Of a stretch of DNA of 64,000 nucleotides, positions 29,968 through 39,514 are shown one piece after another. The DNA comes from Keguizhuia sedimenti (GTDB lineage: Bacteria; Pseudomonadota; Gammaproteobacteria; Burkholderiales; Burkholderiaceae_D). A model generated the notes under the pieces. It had not been told where the DNA came from, ran no database searches, and worked only from the letters and a program-made list of their open reading frames with translations. The position numbers and the translations under genes are program-made. The first letter of the stretch is position 1; every line of letters begins with the position of its first letter. The stretch is taken from positions 87,010-151,009 of the forward strand of contig JAUYVH010000008.1 of the NCBI GenBank assembly GCA_030715135.1, written 5' to 3'.

Positions 29968-31335
29968 ATGCCCCTATTTAATAAATTACTGGAGTCCTTC
30001 TTGCGAATCAGGCCCGCCTTTGCGAACGTGCGCAGATCCCGCATCGCTTCAAGCACGGCATTGTGCCTGGCCGTATTCGCGTTCGGCGCGGCAGGTGTTG
30101 CGCCGATCGCACCGGATGCCGCCGATTTGCCGGTAACTTCGCTTGTAGAAGAATTGTCCTTGCCTACCTTGGCAGAACAGGTTGCTGTACTCGATCCTTC
30201 ATCACAACACTACATCAGCGAAGAAAGAATGCGCCCGGGCGACACGCTTGCTGCGTTGATGGGCCGTTTAGGCGTTCAGGACCAGAACGCGCTTGCCTTC
30301 ATCAAGTCCGATCGCGTAGCATCGTCGATGCTGCAGCTCAAGCCCGGCCGTCGCGTGCAAGCCAAAATTACCGCAGACGGCGAACTGGAGTGGTTGAGCA
30401 CGACGCTGACCGAAGGTCGAGACCATCAGGTAAAGAACCTGGTGATTTCCAAAACAGGCCCTGCGTTCAAGGCCGAAGAGACTCCGACCAGCGTTGAGCG
30501 ACGCATCGAGATGCGTTCAGGCGATATCAAATCTTCTTTGTTCGCAGCAACCGATGCAGCGCAAATTCCCGACGCAGTTGCCATGCAGCTCGTTGACATG
30601 TTTTCCACCAACATTGATTTCGCATCGGATTTGCGGCGCGGCGACCGTTTTAATGTTGTGTACGAAACGTTCTGGCAGGCAGGCGACTATATCCGCACCG
30701 GACGCGTGCTGGCAGCAGAATTTCACAACGGCGGCGAAACATATCAGTCGGTATGGTTTGACGATCCGAATTCCAAGCGTGGCGGAGGCTATTACGGATT
30801 CGACGGAAAATCGCTGAAGAAAGCATTTTTGAAGTCGCCAATTGAGTTCTCCCGGGTATCGTCTGGATTTGCGATGCGCAGGCATCCTATTTCCGGGGCA
30901 TGGAAACAGCACAAGGGGGTCGATTTTGCCGCCGTGACCGGTACGCCGATTCGCGCGGCAGCAGACGGCACGATCCAGTTCATCGGCAAACAGGGCGGTT
31001 ATGGAAATTTTATTGTTCTCAAGCATTGGGACAAATACACGACTGCCTATGCGCACATGAGCCGGTTTGCATCTGGCCTTAGAACAGGCGCGAAGGTCAA
31101 TCAGGGGGATGTCATCGGATATGTCGGTTCTACCGGATGGTCAACGGGGCCGCATCTGCATTACGAGTTCCGCGTCAACAATCAGGCGCGCGACCCAATG
31201 GCCGTTGATGTGCCTAACGCGCAACCCCTGGCAGGCGCCGAACTGCAGCGCTTCCGACAGGTGGCAAACGAGATGACGCATCGCTTCGCCTTGCTGTCCC
31301 CGCAGGATCAAAACCTCAAGTTGGCATCCAAATAA
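29968..31335 (+). CDS. M23-family peptidoglycan metallopeptidase (MepM-like)
   Basis: A membrane-anchored or exported murein endopeptidase of 455 residues. A basic N-terminus and hydrophobic stretch (TALCLAVFAFGAAGVAP) precede an OapA-like region (RMRPGDTLAALMGRLG) and a C-terminal LytM domain with both zinc motifs, HKGVDFA (HxxxD) and HLHYEF (HxH), plus YGNFIVLKHWDKYTTAYAHMS. The active-site residues look complete, so it is probably a working DD-endopeptidase rather than an activator such as EnvC. It is followed by anmK, a peptidoglycan-recycling gene, in the same direction. Confidence 0.9.
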   Translation: MPLFNKLLESFLRIRPAFANVRRSRIASSTALCLAVFAFGAAGVAPIAPDAADLPVTSLVEELSLPTLAEQVAVLDPSSQHYISEERMRPGDTLAALMGRLGVQDQNALAFIKSDRVASSMLQLKPGRRVQAKITADGELEWLSTTLTEGRDHQVKNLVISKTGPAFKAEETPTSVERRIEMRSGDIKSSLFAATDAAQIPDAVAMQLVDMFSTNIDFASDLRRGDRFNVVYETFWQAGDYIRTGRVLAAEFHNGGETYQSVWFDDPNSKRGGGYYGFDGKSLKKAFLKSPIEFSRVSSGFAMRRHPISGAWKQHKGVDFAAVTGTPIRAAADGTIQFIGKQGGYGNFIVLKHWDKYTTAYAHMSRFASGLRTGAKVNQGDVIGYVGSTGWSTGPHLHYEFRVNNQARDPMAVDVPNAQPLAGAELQRFRQVANEMTHRFALLSPQDQNLKLASK

Positions 31336-31446
31336 TAAGATTGTCCGCATGACGACAATGCGTACTGCGGACAACTCTTTCCATGCTCTATTCATGGCGT
31401 TCATGGCTTTAGCTTGTACAATCATTTGTCCGTGAATGGCCCGCTT

Positions 31447-32589
31447 ATGTCTTCTTCCCCTCCCTCTCTTTACATCGGTTTAATGTCCGGCACCAGCCTG
31501 GATGGCGTCGATGGCGTGCTCGCATCATTTTCAGAAGATAGCGCAGGGCGGGGCGGCATCGAAACCGTGGCCACAGCCTATGTTCCGTTTCCGGAGGATT
31601 TACGCGCCGACTTGCTGCGTTTGCAGGCAGCAAGCGAGGATGAAATCCATCGTGAGGCAATGGCCTCGAATCAGCTTGTCCAGCTTTACGCACAATGCAT
31701 TACCCAGGTACTAAAGCAGTCGGGCATCGCGCCACAGGCGGTAAAAGCAATCGGGTCACACGGTCAAACAATTCGGCATCGTCCCGAATGTGGTTACACC
31801 CGGCAAATGGACAATCCCGCGCTGCTGGCGGAATTGACGGGGATTGATGTTATTGCGGATTTTCGAAGCCGAGACATCGCCGCCGGCGGCCAGGGCGCAC
31901 CCTTGGTCCCGGCCTTTCACCGATTCCTGTTCGGGCACACGCCGAGTACATGCGTGGTAGTGAATATCGGCGGCATCAGCAATATCAGCATTCTGGACCG
32001 CGACGAAAATGTGCCGGTGACAGGCTTCGACACCGGCCCGGGAAATGTGTTGATGGACCTCTGGATTACCCGGCACTTAAGTCAGCCGTACGATGCCAAC
32101 GGAACATGGGCCGCAAGCGGCACCGCTATTCCTGACTTGCTCGCCTCGCTTTACGATGAAGCATTCTTTAAACTTCCGCCGCCAAAAAGCACGGGACGCG
32201 ACTTGTTCCACGCCACGTGGCTTGCGCACAAGCTGGCATCGTTTCCAAACGCGGCGCCGGCTGATGTTCAGGCGACACTGGCTGAATTTACTGCCTGCAC
32301 AATTGCCAAAGCGATCGCTGATTATGCAGATGACGTACAAACAGTGCTTGTCTGCGGCGGTGGAGCATACAACGGCTATTTAATGAACAGGCTGCAGAAT
32401 GCGCTGGTCCAGCATGGTATGCGTGCGCAGGTTACCGCAACGGATGCATTGGGAGTGTCGGCCAATCATGTCGAGGCGCTGGCATTCGCATGGCTTGCCT
32501 ATCGATTTGATCATAGACAGGCAGGCAATCTGGCTTCCGTGACCGGCGCGAAAGGCCCGCGCATTTTGGGCGCATTGTATCCGGCATGA
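31447..32589 (+). CDS. anmK: Anhydro-N-acetylmuramic acid kinase AnmK
   Basis: Phosphorylates and opens 1,6-anhydro-MurNAc released during cell-wall turnover, feeding it back into metabolism. The ATPase-fold motifs GLMSGTSLDGVD, GSHGQTIRHRP, NIGGISNIS, FDTGPGN and VCGGGAYNGYLM are present. ATG 31447 (MSSSPPSLYIG) is preferred over 31414 and gives 380 residues. It is transcribed with the upstream peptidase gene, 111 bases away, and ends at a strong terminator. Confidence 0.94.
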   Translation: MSSSPPSLYIGLMSGTSLDGVDGVLASFSEDSAGRGGIETVATAYVPFPEDLRADLLRLQAASEDEIHREAMASNQLVQLYAQCITQVLKQSGIAPQAVKAIGSHGQTIRHRPECGYTRQMDNPALLAELTGIDVIADFRSRDIAAGGQGAPLVPAFHRFLFGHTPSTCVVVNIGGISNISILDRDENVPVTGFDTGPGNVLMDLWITRHLSQPYDANGTWAASGTAIPDLLASLYDEAFFKLPPPKSTGRDLFHATWLAHKLASFPNAAPADVQATLAEFTACTIAKAIADYADDVQTVLVCGGGAYNGYLMNRLQNALVQHGMRAQVTATDALGVSANHVEALAFAWLAYRFDHRQAGNLASVTGAKGPRILGALYPA

Positions 32590-32630
32590 TGCCTGCCATT
32601 CACTGGTACTGAAAGATGATATTGAAAAAT

Positions 32631-32658
32631 AAAAAAGCGCGGTCTTCCGCGCTTTTTT
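32631..32658. terminator. Bidirectional intrinsic terminator between anmK and erpA
   Basis: A perfect 6-bp GC stem, GCGCGG (32637-32642) and CCGCGC (32647-32652) with loop TCTT, is flanked by six A on the left and six T on the right. It therefore works as an intrinsic terminator for anmK on the plus strand and for erpA on the minus strand. Confidence 0.9.
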
Positions 32659-32679
32659 ATTTGAAACTTGAATTTACGA

Positions 32680-33030
32680 TCAGGCCGAGAAGGAAGATCC
32701 GCAGCCGCAGGTCGTGCTGGCATTGGGATTTTTAATCACGAACTGTGCGCCTTCCAAATCGTCTTTATAATCGATTTCTGCACCAACAAGGTACTGATAA
32801 CTCATCGAATCAATCAAAAGCTGCACACCATTTTTCACCATGGTGGTGTCATCTTCATTGACGATTTCATCAAATGTAAAACCGTACTGGAAACCCGAGC
32901 AACCTCCGCCTTGCACGAATACGCGCAATTTCAGATCAGGATTGCCCTCTTCCTCGATTAGCTGCGCAACTTTAGCTGCGGCGCTGTCGGTAAAAACGAT
33001 CGGTGCTGGCATTTCTGCAACGGCATTCAT
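32680..33030 (-). CDS. erpA: Iron-sulfur cluster insertion protein ErpA
   Basis: An A-type carrier that delivers Fe-S clusters to target enzymes. The three conserved cysteines are present: [11 protein letters not shown] and the C-terminal CGCGSSFSA. The protein is 116 residues. It shares the terminator with the convergent anmK. Confidence 0.95.
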   Translation of the reverse strand: MNAVAEMPAPIVFTDSAAAKVAQLIEEEGNPDLKLRVFVQGGGCSGFQYGFTFDEIVNEDDTTMVKNGVQLLIDSMSYQYLVGAEIDYKDDLEGAQFVIKNPNASTTCGCGSSFSA

Positions 33031-33083
33031 TTCAATCTCCTGCCAAATATGGGAACAAGTCGATTATAAGTCTTTAGCGCCGA

Positions 33084-33491
33084 TCATGCATTGGATGCCG
33101 CCAGCTTGGGCGCAGCCAACTTCAGCACTTGATCGCTGCCGACCTGATCGTGGGTCAACTTTCCGGCAACCAATGCGCCTCCATGCATTTCCAGCGCTTT
33201 GTAATTCACATCTCCAGTTATGCGGGCTTTCGGCTGCAATTCAAGCAGTTCCGCAGAATAAACCGGACCGACAATTTCACCATTTACCACGAGATGGGCT
33301 ACACGCACTTCGCCTTCGACCTTGGCTTGCTCGGAGATGACCAGCATACTGGGTTCGCCGGCTTCTGCAATGACGTTTCCAACGACATGGCCATCAATAC
33401 GCAAACCACCCTTGAAATGTATATTGCCTTCGATTTTGGTCGAAGCGCCAATCAAACTATCAATCGTGTTTTTGGTTTTGTGACCAAACAT
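33084..33491 (-). CDS. Bactofilin-family cytoskeletal protein
   Basis: A 135-residue polymer-forming protein. The region from residue 15 to 110 is a right-handed beta-helix with repeating hydrophobic-glycine patterns (TKIEGNIHFKGGLRIDGHVVGNV, cited here as landmark only in part) and no charged membrane anchor. Bactofilins localise cell-wall enzymes and shape cells; an M23 peptidase gene lies 1.7 kb away, a pairing often seen. It follows the DUF6776 membrane protein after 11 bases and is probably co-transcribed with it. Confidence 0.9.
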   Translation of the reverse strand: MFGHKTKNTIDSLIGASTKIEGNIHFKGGLRIDGHVVGNVIAEAGEPSMLVISEQAKVEGEVRVAHLVVNGEIVGPVYSAELLELQPKARITGDVNYKALEMHGGALVAGKLTHDQVGSDQVLKLAAPKLAASNA

Positions 33492-33502
33492 AATAGATTC
33501 CT

Positions 33503-34192
33503 TTACAAATTGGCGGATTCTTGAGCACGAATTTGCCCTTTTTCCAGCACCCTTACCTGCACATTCCTGGCAACGGCTCCTTCAGGCACGGTCAGCATTC
33601 CTTCGACACGTTGATAGTGCTTGAATGCCAACTTGAATTTATCGCGCTCCGGCTCCGCAACGTTTCTTTCCGGAAAGATTATCATAGAACTTTTGCCGTC
33701 GTGTTCAACGGTTACTGCAAGTTGCAAGTTTCCTACAAATTGTTGTGTGCCTTTACCGCCCTGCATCAGTAACAGGCGATATTTAAGTTGATCTGGCCCA
33801 ATATTTTCGATTTTTAATTGTTGGATTGAAATGCCACCTGTACCTGTGCTGGCTGGCAACAGGCTTTCGAAAAATGCCAGATCTTCTTTCAGTTTGTTAT
33901 TTTCAGCTTGCAGCGTCCTTACTTGAGCCGCGAGTTGCTTGGCGGCAGAGCGCTCCATCGTCAATTGGCTTTCGACCGCAATAGCAGTACTTGAAAACTG
34001 ATCGTGCTCGGCACTCAAAGTTTCAAGCCGCTCCTTTAATGCTTCCAACTGCTGCTTTTCCGCATCTCGGTTTTGACCGGATATTCCACGCCCCAACTCG
34101 TAGGCCCACATGGCAAAGGCAGCACTAAGGCCCAATACAATAATAATGAGGGCCAATTTAATAGGCCACCGAAGATGGGTTTTGATTGTCAT
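33503..34192 (-). CDS. DUF6776-type inner-membrane coiled-coil protein
   Basis: A bitopic protein: a short N-terminus, one membrane helix (KLALIIIVLGLSAAFAMWAY), a coiled coil of about 80 residues (KQQLEALKERLETLSAEHD to NNKLKEDLAFFESLLP) and a periplasmic beta-rich domain. Its place next to the bactofilin gene suggests an anchor or partner, which is inference. The start is uncertain: ATG 34192 gives 229 residues, while a GTG at 34240 or TTG at 34348 would lengthen a basic N-terminal tail. Confidence 0.72.
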   Translation of the reverse strand: MTIKTHLRWPIKLALIIIVLGLSAAFAMWAYELGRGISGQNRDAEKQQLEALKERLETLSAEHDQFSSTAIAVESQLTMERSAAKQLAAQVRTLQAENNKLKEDLAFFESLLPASTGTGGISIQQLKIENIGPDQLKYRLLLMQGGKGTQQFVGNLQLAVTVEHDGKSSMIIFPERNVAEPERDKFKLAFKHYQRVEGMLTVPEGAVARNVQVRVLEKGQIRAQESANL

Positions 34193-34398
34193 CTTGGGCA
34201 CCGCAGGTGAGCGGTGCCGCGATAAGCGCTTAACTTTCACTAGTTTGACCAGCCTATCCTTGAAGGGCTCCGACAGCTTGTTGAGAATGCAGCGAGCGAA
34301 TTGATAAGCGCCCGGAGAAGGCACGCATATCGAGCACCTGCCGAGCAACGCCGGGTATGGCAGTTAGCACGGCAGTTTCAGCGAGCCGCCAAGCCGCT

Positions 34399-35442
34399 TT
34401 ATGGCAACACAGGCACATGCATCAGTCCGGTTGTTTCATCCAGTCCGAACATGATATTCATGCACTGCACTCCCTGCCCCGCCGCCCCTTTGACCAGATT
34501 ATCCTCGACCACCAGTATTACGAGCAAATCTTCTCCCGCCGGACGATGCACTGCAATCCGCAGCATGTTGGAAGCGCGCACCGAACGCGTTTCAGGATGG
34601 CTGCCGGCTGGCATTACATCGACGAACTTGCTTCCTTGGTAATATTTTTCATACAACGCCTGGAAATCGGTGCTCAGCGCCTCCGGCAAAATTCGAGCGT
34701 ACAAGGTGGAATGAATCCCGCGGATCATCGGGACCAAATGGGGCACAAAAGTTAAGCTGACCTTGCGTCCTGAAATTGCTTCCAGACCTTGCATGGTCTC
34801 CGGCAAGTGGCGGTGTCCTTTCACGCCATAGGCCTTGAAATTGTCGGACGCCTCCGCCAATAAGGTAGGTATCTCTGCCTTGCGCCCTGCTCCGGACACC
34901 CCGGACTTGCAATCGGCGATCAGAGTGGTCTCGCTGATCAAAGGCTTGCCCTGCGCAAGCAGGGGGGCAAAACCAAGCTGCATTGTCGTCGGATAGCAAC
35001 CCGGCAAGCCGATCACACGCGCCTTCTTGATGGCTTCACGATTAATTTCCGGCAAACCATACACCGCCTCTTCCAAAATCTGCGGACAAGAATGCGGCAT
35101 GCCGTACCATTTTTCAAATGCAGCTACATCCTTCAAGCGAAAATCGGCTGCCAAGTCGATCACCTTAACGCCTGCCTTCAGCAATTCCGGCGCCTGCGCC
35201 ATTGCGACACCATGCGGTGTAGCGAAAAAGACGACGTCGCATTCGTTCAACTTCGCTTTATCTGGTGATGAAAACGCAAGCGACACATGTCCACGCAAGG
35301 AAGGGAACATATCGGCGACCGGCATGCCGTCTTCCTTGCGCGACGTAATCGCCGTCAACTGTACTTGCGGATGCGCCGCCAAAAGGCGCAACAACTCCAC
35401 GCCGGTATACCCTGTCCCGCCAACGATGCCAACCTTAATCAT
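34399..35442 (-). CDS. argC: N-acetyl-gamma-glutamyl-phosphate reductase ArgC
   Basis: The third enzyme of arginine synthesis, reducing N-acetylglutamyl phosphate with NADPH. The N-terminal [20 protein letters not shown] binds the cofactor and GLPGCYPTT holds the catalytic cysteine; [10 protein letters not shown] and [11 protein letters not shown] are conserved later. ATG 35442 (MIKVGIVGG) is the expected start and gives 347 residues. It lies after the rplM-rpsI terminator, so it is probably transcribed separately. Confidence 0.95.
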   Translation of the reverse strand: MIKVGIVGGTGYTGVELLRLLAAHPQVQLTAITSRKEDGMPVADMFPSLRGHVSLAFSSPDKAKLNECDVVFFATPHGVAMAQAPELLKAGVKVIDLAADFRLKDVAAFEKWYGMPHSCPQILEEAVYGLPEINREAIKKARVIGLPGCYPTTMQLGFAPLLAQGKPLISETTLIADCKSGVSGAGRKAEIPTLLAEASDNFKAYGVKGHRHLPETMQGLEAISGRKVSLTFVPHLVPMIRGIHSTLYARILPEALSTDFQALYEKYYQGSKFVDVMPAGSHPETRSVRASNMLRIAVHRPAGEDLLVILVVEDNLVKGAAGQGVQCMNIMFGLDETTGLMHVPVLP

Positions 35443-35561
35443 GGTTTTCCCTGCTTGATACATTGTTTAATGTTTTATTTTAACAGGCGATGCTTAAGTC
35501 GCCATTTGTCCTTCCAGGCAAAAAGCCGATAGACAGCCGATCAGAATAATGCAATTCATAT

Positions 35562-35596
35562 GAAAAAAGCCGCCAGGCTTGAACCTGGCGGCTTTT
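35562..35596 (-). terminator. Intrinsic terminator of the rplM-rpsI operon
   Basis: A perfect 9-bp stem GCCGCCAGG (35569-35577) and CCTGGCGGC (35584-35592) with a 6-base loop is followed on the minus strand by a run of six U. It lies 28 bases past the rpsI stop. Confidence 0.92.
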
Positions 35597-35619
35597 GATT
35601 GCGCCGGAGCGCAAATGCA

Positions 35620-36012
35620 TTAACGCTTGGAGAACTGCTTTGCGCGACGTGCCTTGCGCAAACCAACCTTCTTACGTTCGACTTCACGTGCATCGCGCGT
35701 TACGAAGCCGGCTTTGGACAACTCAGGCTTCAGTGCTGCATCGTAATCGATCAGCGCACGGGTGATGCCGTGGCGAACTGCGCCGGCTTGGCCGGATTCG
35801 CCGCCACCGTTGACGTTGACCATGATGTCGAAGCGTTCAACGTTGTTGGTCAATTCCAGAGGCTGGCGAATGACCATCAAACCGGTTTCACGCGAGAAGT
35901 ATTCGTTCGCGGGCTTGCCGTTAACGGTGATTTTTCCGGAGCCAGATTTAATGAAAACACGCGCCACTGCACTCTTGCGACGGCCGGTTCCGTAATTGTA
36001 GTTACCGATCAT
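35620..36012 (-). CDS. rpsI: 30S ribosomal protein S9
   Basis: A 130-residue ribosomal protein with the typical start [21 protein letters not shown] and the basic C-terminal tail [14 protein letters not shown] that reaches the P-site tRNA. It follows rplM after nine bases, the universal bacterial pair. Confidence 0.98.
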   Translation of the reverse strand: MIGNYNYGTGRRKSAVARVFIKSGSGKITVNGKPANEYFSRETGLMVIRQPLELTNNVERFDIMVNVNGGGESGQAGAVRHGITRALIDYDAALKPELSKAGFVTRDAREVERKKVGLRKARRAKQFSKR

Positions 36013-36021
36013 GTCTATTCC

Positions 36022-36450
36022 TTAGAGTTCAAGTGGTTTCGGTTGCTGCGCAGCGTGCGGATGGGTGTTGTCCGCATAAACCTTCAGCTTCTTGATCATT
36101 GCGTAACCGAGCGGGCCTTTCGGCAACATGCCTTTGACGGCTTTCTCGAGTGCGCGACCTGGAAAACGCTGTTGCATTTTCAGGAAATTGGTTTCGTAAA
36201 TTCCGCCCGGATAGGTGCTGTGACGGAAATACTTTTTGTCGGTGGCTTTGGCGCCGGTGACACGCAGTTTGCCTGCATTGATCACAACGATGAAATCGCC
36301 CGTATCGACGTGCGGAGTAAATTCCGGTTTGTGCTTGCCGCGCAGTCGGAGTGCCACTTCGCTGGCAACACGTCCGAGGACTTTGTCCGTCGCGTCAATC
36401 ACGAACCAGTCGCGCTTGACCTCGTGGCCTTTAGCGGAAAAGGTTTTCAT
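36022..36450 (-). CDS. rplM: 50S ribosomal protein L13
   Basis: A 142-residue early-assembly protein of the large subunit. The start [20 protein letters not shown] and the blocks [23 protein letters not shown] and [12 protein letters not shown] are diagnostic. It is the first gene of the rplM-rpsI operon behind a strong promoter and a leader of about 90 bases with a small hairpin. Confidence 0.98.
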   Translation of the reverse strand: MKTFSAKGHEVKRDWFVIDATDKVLGRVASEVALRLRGKHKPEFTPHVDTGDFIVVINAGKLRVTGAKATDKKYFRHSTYPGGIYETNFLKMQQRFPGRALEKAVKGMLPKGPLGYAMIKKLKVYADNTHPHAAQQPKPLEL

Positions 36451-36482
36451 GATGACTTCCTAAAAAAGAGTAAATGCCCAAT

Positions 36483-36496
36483 TGGTGGTTCCACCA
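36483..36496 (-). promoter_or_regulatory. Hairpin in the rplM leader, possible L13 autoregulation site
   Basis: TGGTGG at 36483-36488 and CCACCA at 36491-36496 form a perfect self-complementary block (effectively a 5-bp stem with a 4-base loop) 33 bases upstream of the rplM ATG. In E. coli L13 represses its own operon by binding the leader. Whether this hairpin is the site is inference. Confidence 0.4.
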
Positions 36497-36549
36497 TGAT
36501 GCAGTGGACGCAGCCTTGTTTTCTTCCTGGGCAAACGAAAGAGCCGGAA

Positions 36550-36579
36550 ATCATAACATTTTCAAAGACTTGTCGTCAA
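36550..36579 (-). promoter_or_regulatory. Sigma-70-type promoter of rplM-rpsI
   Basis: On the minus strand the -35 box TTGACG (36579-36574) and the -10 box TATGAT (36555-36550) each match consensus at five of six positions, with an 18-base spacer. Transcription would start near 36543. Confidence 0.7.
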
Positions 36580-36721
36580 ATCCGACTGAAAACCCTATTT
36601 ACCCCCCTAATTTGCTCTTCCGAATTAAGCCTGCACAGCGAATAACACAAAAAACCTGACCCAAACAACAATGGGATAACCGCTACAATAATGGGCTTTG
36701 AACATCCTAAAAGAGAAAAAT

Positions 36722-37171
36722 ATGGAATGCACAGTCAGATGGACCGGCTTATCCGGCATGACATTTCTGGCCGAAACCGGCTCTGGCCATATCGTTACCA
36801 TGGATGGCGCTCCGGAAGGCGGCGGACGCAATCTTGCCCCTCGACCGATGGAAGTGGTGCTTGCTGGGACGGGCGGATGCACGGCCTATGATGTCGTCCT
36901 CATCCTGCGAAAAAGCGGCCAGGAAATTTATGGTTGCGACGTGAAATTAAGTTCGGAGCGAGCCGAAAAAGACCCTAAGGTTTTCACCAAAATCAATTTT
37001 CACTTCATCGTCCGCGGGCGGAACGTCAAATCCAATCTTGTCGAACGCGCGATCAAACTTTCCCATGAAAAATATTGCTCCGCGTCCATCATGCTGGAAA
37101 AAACTGCGGAAATGAGTCATACATTTGAAATCATCGATGAAGCTGTTGCAACAGCAGAGCAGGAACAATAA
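36722..37171 (+). CDS. OsmC/YhfA-family protein
   Basis: A 149-residue OsmC-fold protein. The family is linked to reduction of organic hydroperoxides through two cysteines; here candidate cysteines are in AGTGGCTAYDVV and HEKYCSASIML, at the positions typical of the YhfA-like subgroup. ATG 36722 (MECTVRWTG), preceded by AAGAG, is preferred over a TTG at 36698. It is divergent from rplM and convergent with coq7. Confidence 0.85.
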   Translation: MECTVRWTGLSGMTFLAETGSGHIVTMDGAPEGGGRNLAPRPMEVVLAGTGGCTAYDVVLILRKSGQEIYGCDVKLSSERAEKDPKVFTKINFHFIVRGRNVKSNLVERAIKLSHEKYCSASIMLEKTAEMSHTFEIIDEAVATAEQEQ

Positions 37172-37178
37172 ATCGAGC

Positions 37179-37250
37179 GCCATAGTGCGACTTGTGGCTG
37201 CGCCGCACTATGGCACTACGCATTGCTTCGTGCATGACCTCAATCTGAGG
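37179..37250. repeat. Two inverted repeats between convergent OsmC-family gene and coq7
   Basis: GCCATAGTGCG (37179-37189) and CGCACTATGGC (37204-37214) form a perfect 11-bp stem with a 14-base loop, starting eight bases after the OsmC-family stop. A second hairpin, ACCTCA/TGAGGT with loop ATC, lies at 37237-37251. Neither has a flanking T-tract, but their place between two converging genes suggests transcript-end structures. Confidence 0.5.
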
Positions 37251-37287
37251 TTGCACCAAACCAAATAATGCTCGCCATTTTTGGCTG

Positions 37288-37905
37288 CTACAGATAGTAA
37301 GCCGTTGCGGTCATGACTTTCGCCATGGCTCGCATCAGCATTTTGGCAGGCAAAGGCATCTCCGCTGCACCCATCGCCTGAGCCTTCTGTCCATGTGCGA
37401 TCTCATCCACATGCATCTGCCGCACAATCGCCCGCGACTTGAGATCCTGCGGCGGCAACTTCTCCATATGCCCAGCCAAATGCGCCTCAACCTGACGCTC
37501 TGTTTCCACGACAAATCCCAGGCTCTGCGCATCGCCGAGACGCGCCGCCACCGTACCAATTGCATAAGAACCCGCATACCAAAGCGGATTCAATAAGCTA
37601 GGGCGCGCGCCCAGATCTTTGAGACGCTCCGCCGTCCAGGCCAAATGGTCCTCCTCCTCCTTGGCAGCATGCCGCAACTGCTGCTTGACTGATTCATTTT
37701 TCGCGAACTGCGCCTGCGAATCATAAAGCGCCTGCGCACAAATCTCGCCCACATGGTTGATGCGCATAAGGCCTGCGCTATGCCGGCGCTCCTGATCGCT
37801 TAGTTCATTTTCCTGAAAGGAATTCGCCGGATTCGAGCGCGAACTGACACTCACTCCTGCACCTAAACGTAACAACTTATCAATCTCGATAATTAATTTA
37901 TCCAT
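37288..37905 (-). CDS. coq7: Demethoxyubiquinone hydroxylase Coq7
   Basis: A membrane-associated di-iron monooxygenase of the penultimate ubiquinone step. The iron ligands of the ferritin-like fold are seen in order: [13 protein letters not shown] (Glu), EEEDHLAW (ExxH), [13 protein letters not shown] and [10 protein letters not shown] (ExxH-type). The length of 205 residues fits the betaproteobacterial form. It is a lone gene, divergent from the porin. Confidence 0.93.
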   Translation of the reverse strand: MDKLIIEIDKLLRLGAGVSVSSRSNPANSFQENELSDQERRHSAGLMRINHVGEICAQALYDSQAQFAKNESVKQQLRHAAKEEEDHLAWTAERLKDLGARPSLLNPLWYAGSYAIGTVAARLGDAQSLGFVVETERQVEAHLAGHMEKLPPQDLKSRAIVRQMHVDEIAHGQKAQAMGAAEMPLPAKMLMRAMAKVMTATAYYL

Positions 37906-38155
37906 AACGATATATTTTCCTTATGATAACTTTGACAATTAAATCACATAACCTCGTTGCAGAGAAGCGACAAAAACCACTCCAAATTGCTATAAAAACC
38001 AAATTACCTTTGCCCTTAGACGCAATATTTGATGAAATGTCTATCAGCTTCTTGATCCAATGGTTTGGGGAGCTTCGGCAGGGGCGTTACCACTAGTGGC
38101 CTTGCTGAAGGCAGCACAATAAATTCTTAGCATTACAACTTCTGGAGATTACTCA

Positions 38156-39199
38156 ATGAAAAAATCGCTTCTCGCACTGGCAGTTCTGGGTGCATTTGCA
38201 GGCGTAGCACAAGCACAAACCAACGTTACCCTGTACGGTATCGCAGACGTTGGCGTTGCCAGCGTTGATGATGGTGACGAGCGCACCACCAGCATGGACA
38301 GCGGCCGCAATTCGGCTAGCCGTATCGGCTTCCGCGGTGTAGAAGACCTGGGCGGTGGCTTGAAAGCTTCCTTCGTGCTGGAAAACGGCTTTGATACTTC
38401 GACCGGCGCACAAGCTGGCGACGGTTCGGCCGCATTCAGCCGTCTGGCATACGTTGGCCTCGGTGGTGGTTTCGGTGAAGTCCGTTTGGGCCGTCAAAAC
38501 TCCCCTATCAAAACTGCACTGGACGTGATCGATCCGTTCGGCGGTGGCGGTGTTGGCGCAGCGATTGGCTACCTGAACCTAGGTGCTACACCTGAGCGCG
38601 TCAGCAACCAATTGACCTATGTTGCTCCTGGCTTCGGCGGCTTCACCGGTTCTGTCGCTTACACCTTTGGCGAAACCCGTGGCGAATCCACCGCAAACGA
38701 CGGCTTGGCAGCTCAATTGGGTTATGCAAATGGCCCGTTGGCAGTGCAACTCGGCTTCTCCAAGTTCAACGAGACCGATGAAGAAGCAGGCGTTCCTGTA
38801 ACGTTTGATGAAGACGTTACCAACATCCTGCTCGGCGGCACCTATGACTTCGGCATGGCCAAGCTGCATGCTGGCTTCGAACATAGCAAAATTGAAGAAG
38901 ACATCGCTGGCGACGAACTCAAGAGCCGTGCTTACCTTCTGGGCGTAACCGTTCCGTTCGGCGCAAGCAAGATCCGTGCATCTTACATCCACAACAATGT
39001 AAGAGACATCGACGATTCTGATTCCAACGTACTGGCACTGTCCTACACCTACTCCTTGTCCAAGCGCACGACGTTCTACACGACCTACGTTCGCACCGAC
39101 AATGATGATCTGTCCGCTCTGGGCGTTGACGGCGATGAGCTGCCGACCGCAGGCGAAAACGGCAACGGCATCTTCGTTGGCGTTCAGCACAACTTCTAA
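38156..39199 (+). CDS. Gram-negative porin (Burkholderia/Neisseria type)
   Basis: A 16-strand trimeric outer-membrane porin of 347 residues. The signal peptide MKKSLLALAVLGAFAGVAQA is cleaved before QTNVTLYGIADVGV. The SRIGFRGVEDLGGGLKASFVLE and GEVRLGRQNSP blocks (the latter ahead of loop 3) are typical, and the C-terminus ends in VGVQHNF, the terminal Phe used by the BAM machinery. GGAG lies seven to eight bases before the ATG, and a strong terminator follows, consistent with a highly expressed single gene. About 250 bases separate it from coq7; no clear promoter was recognised there. Confidence 0.95.
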   Translation: MKKSLLALAVLGAFAGVAQAQTNVTLYGIADVGVASVDDGDERTTSMDSGRNSASRIGFRGVEDLGGGLKASFVLENGFDTSTGAQAGDGSAAFSRLAYVGLGGGFGEVRLGRQNSPIKTALDVIDPFGGGGVGAAIGYLNLGATPERVSNQLTYVAPGFGGFTGSVAYTFGETRGESTANDGLAAQLGYANGPLAVQLGFSKFNETDEEAGVPVTFDEDVTNILLGGTYDFGMAKLHAGFEHSKIEEDIAGDELKSRAYLLGVTVPFGASKIRASYIHNNVRDIDDSDSNVLALSYTYSLSKRTTFYTTYVRTDNDDLSALGVDGDELPTAGENGNGIFVGVQHNF

Positions 39200-39240
39200 G
39201 CTGATGCGAACTTAGGTTCGCTTGAGTTTAGTTAGTTTTA

Positions 39241-39266
39241 AAAGGCACCTTCGGGTGCCTTTTTTA
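39241..39266 (+). terminator. Intrinsic terminator of the first porin gene
   Basis: GGCACC (39244-39249), loop TTCG, GGTGCC (39254-39259), then seven T. It lies 44 bases after the porin stop. The remaining sequence up to 39514 is AT-rich and holds nothing else I can identify. Confidence 0.93.
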
Positions 39267-39514
39267 TTTAACACATAGCTTCATAATTTCCCTTCGAATT
39301 AGCATTTCCATTCCTAATGCTGCACTTCCTTCTCCGCCAGCTATTCTCTGACTCACCTCATCACTCTCGTCGTAGGATAACAACGCGATAGGCATTCGAT
39401 CTTCAACAAACATAACAAATCTATTTCACAATTCTGCCTACATCCTTATAGTTGGGTGCCGGCAAATTTGCCATTCAATTTGCCTGTTTGTTAGTGTAAA
39501 AAGATTCTTTAAAC

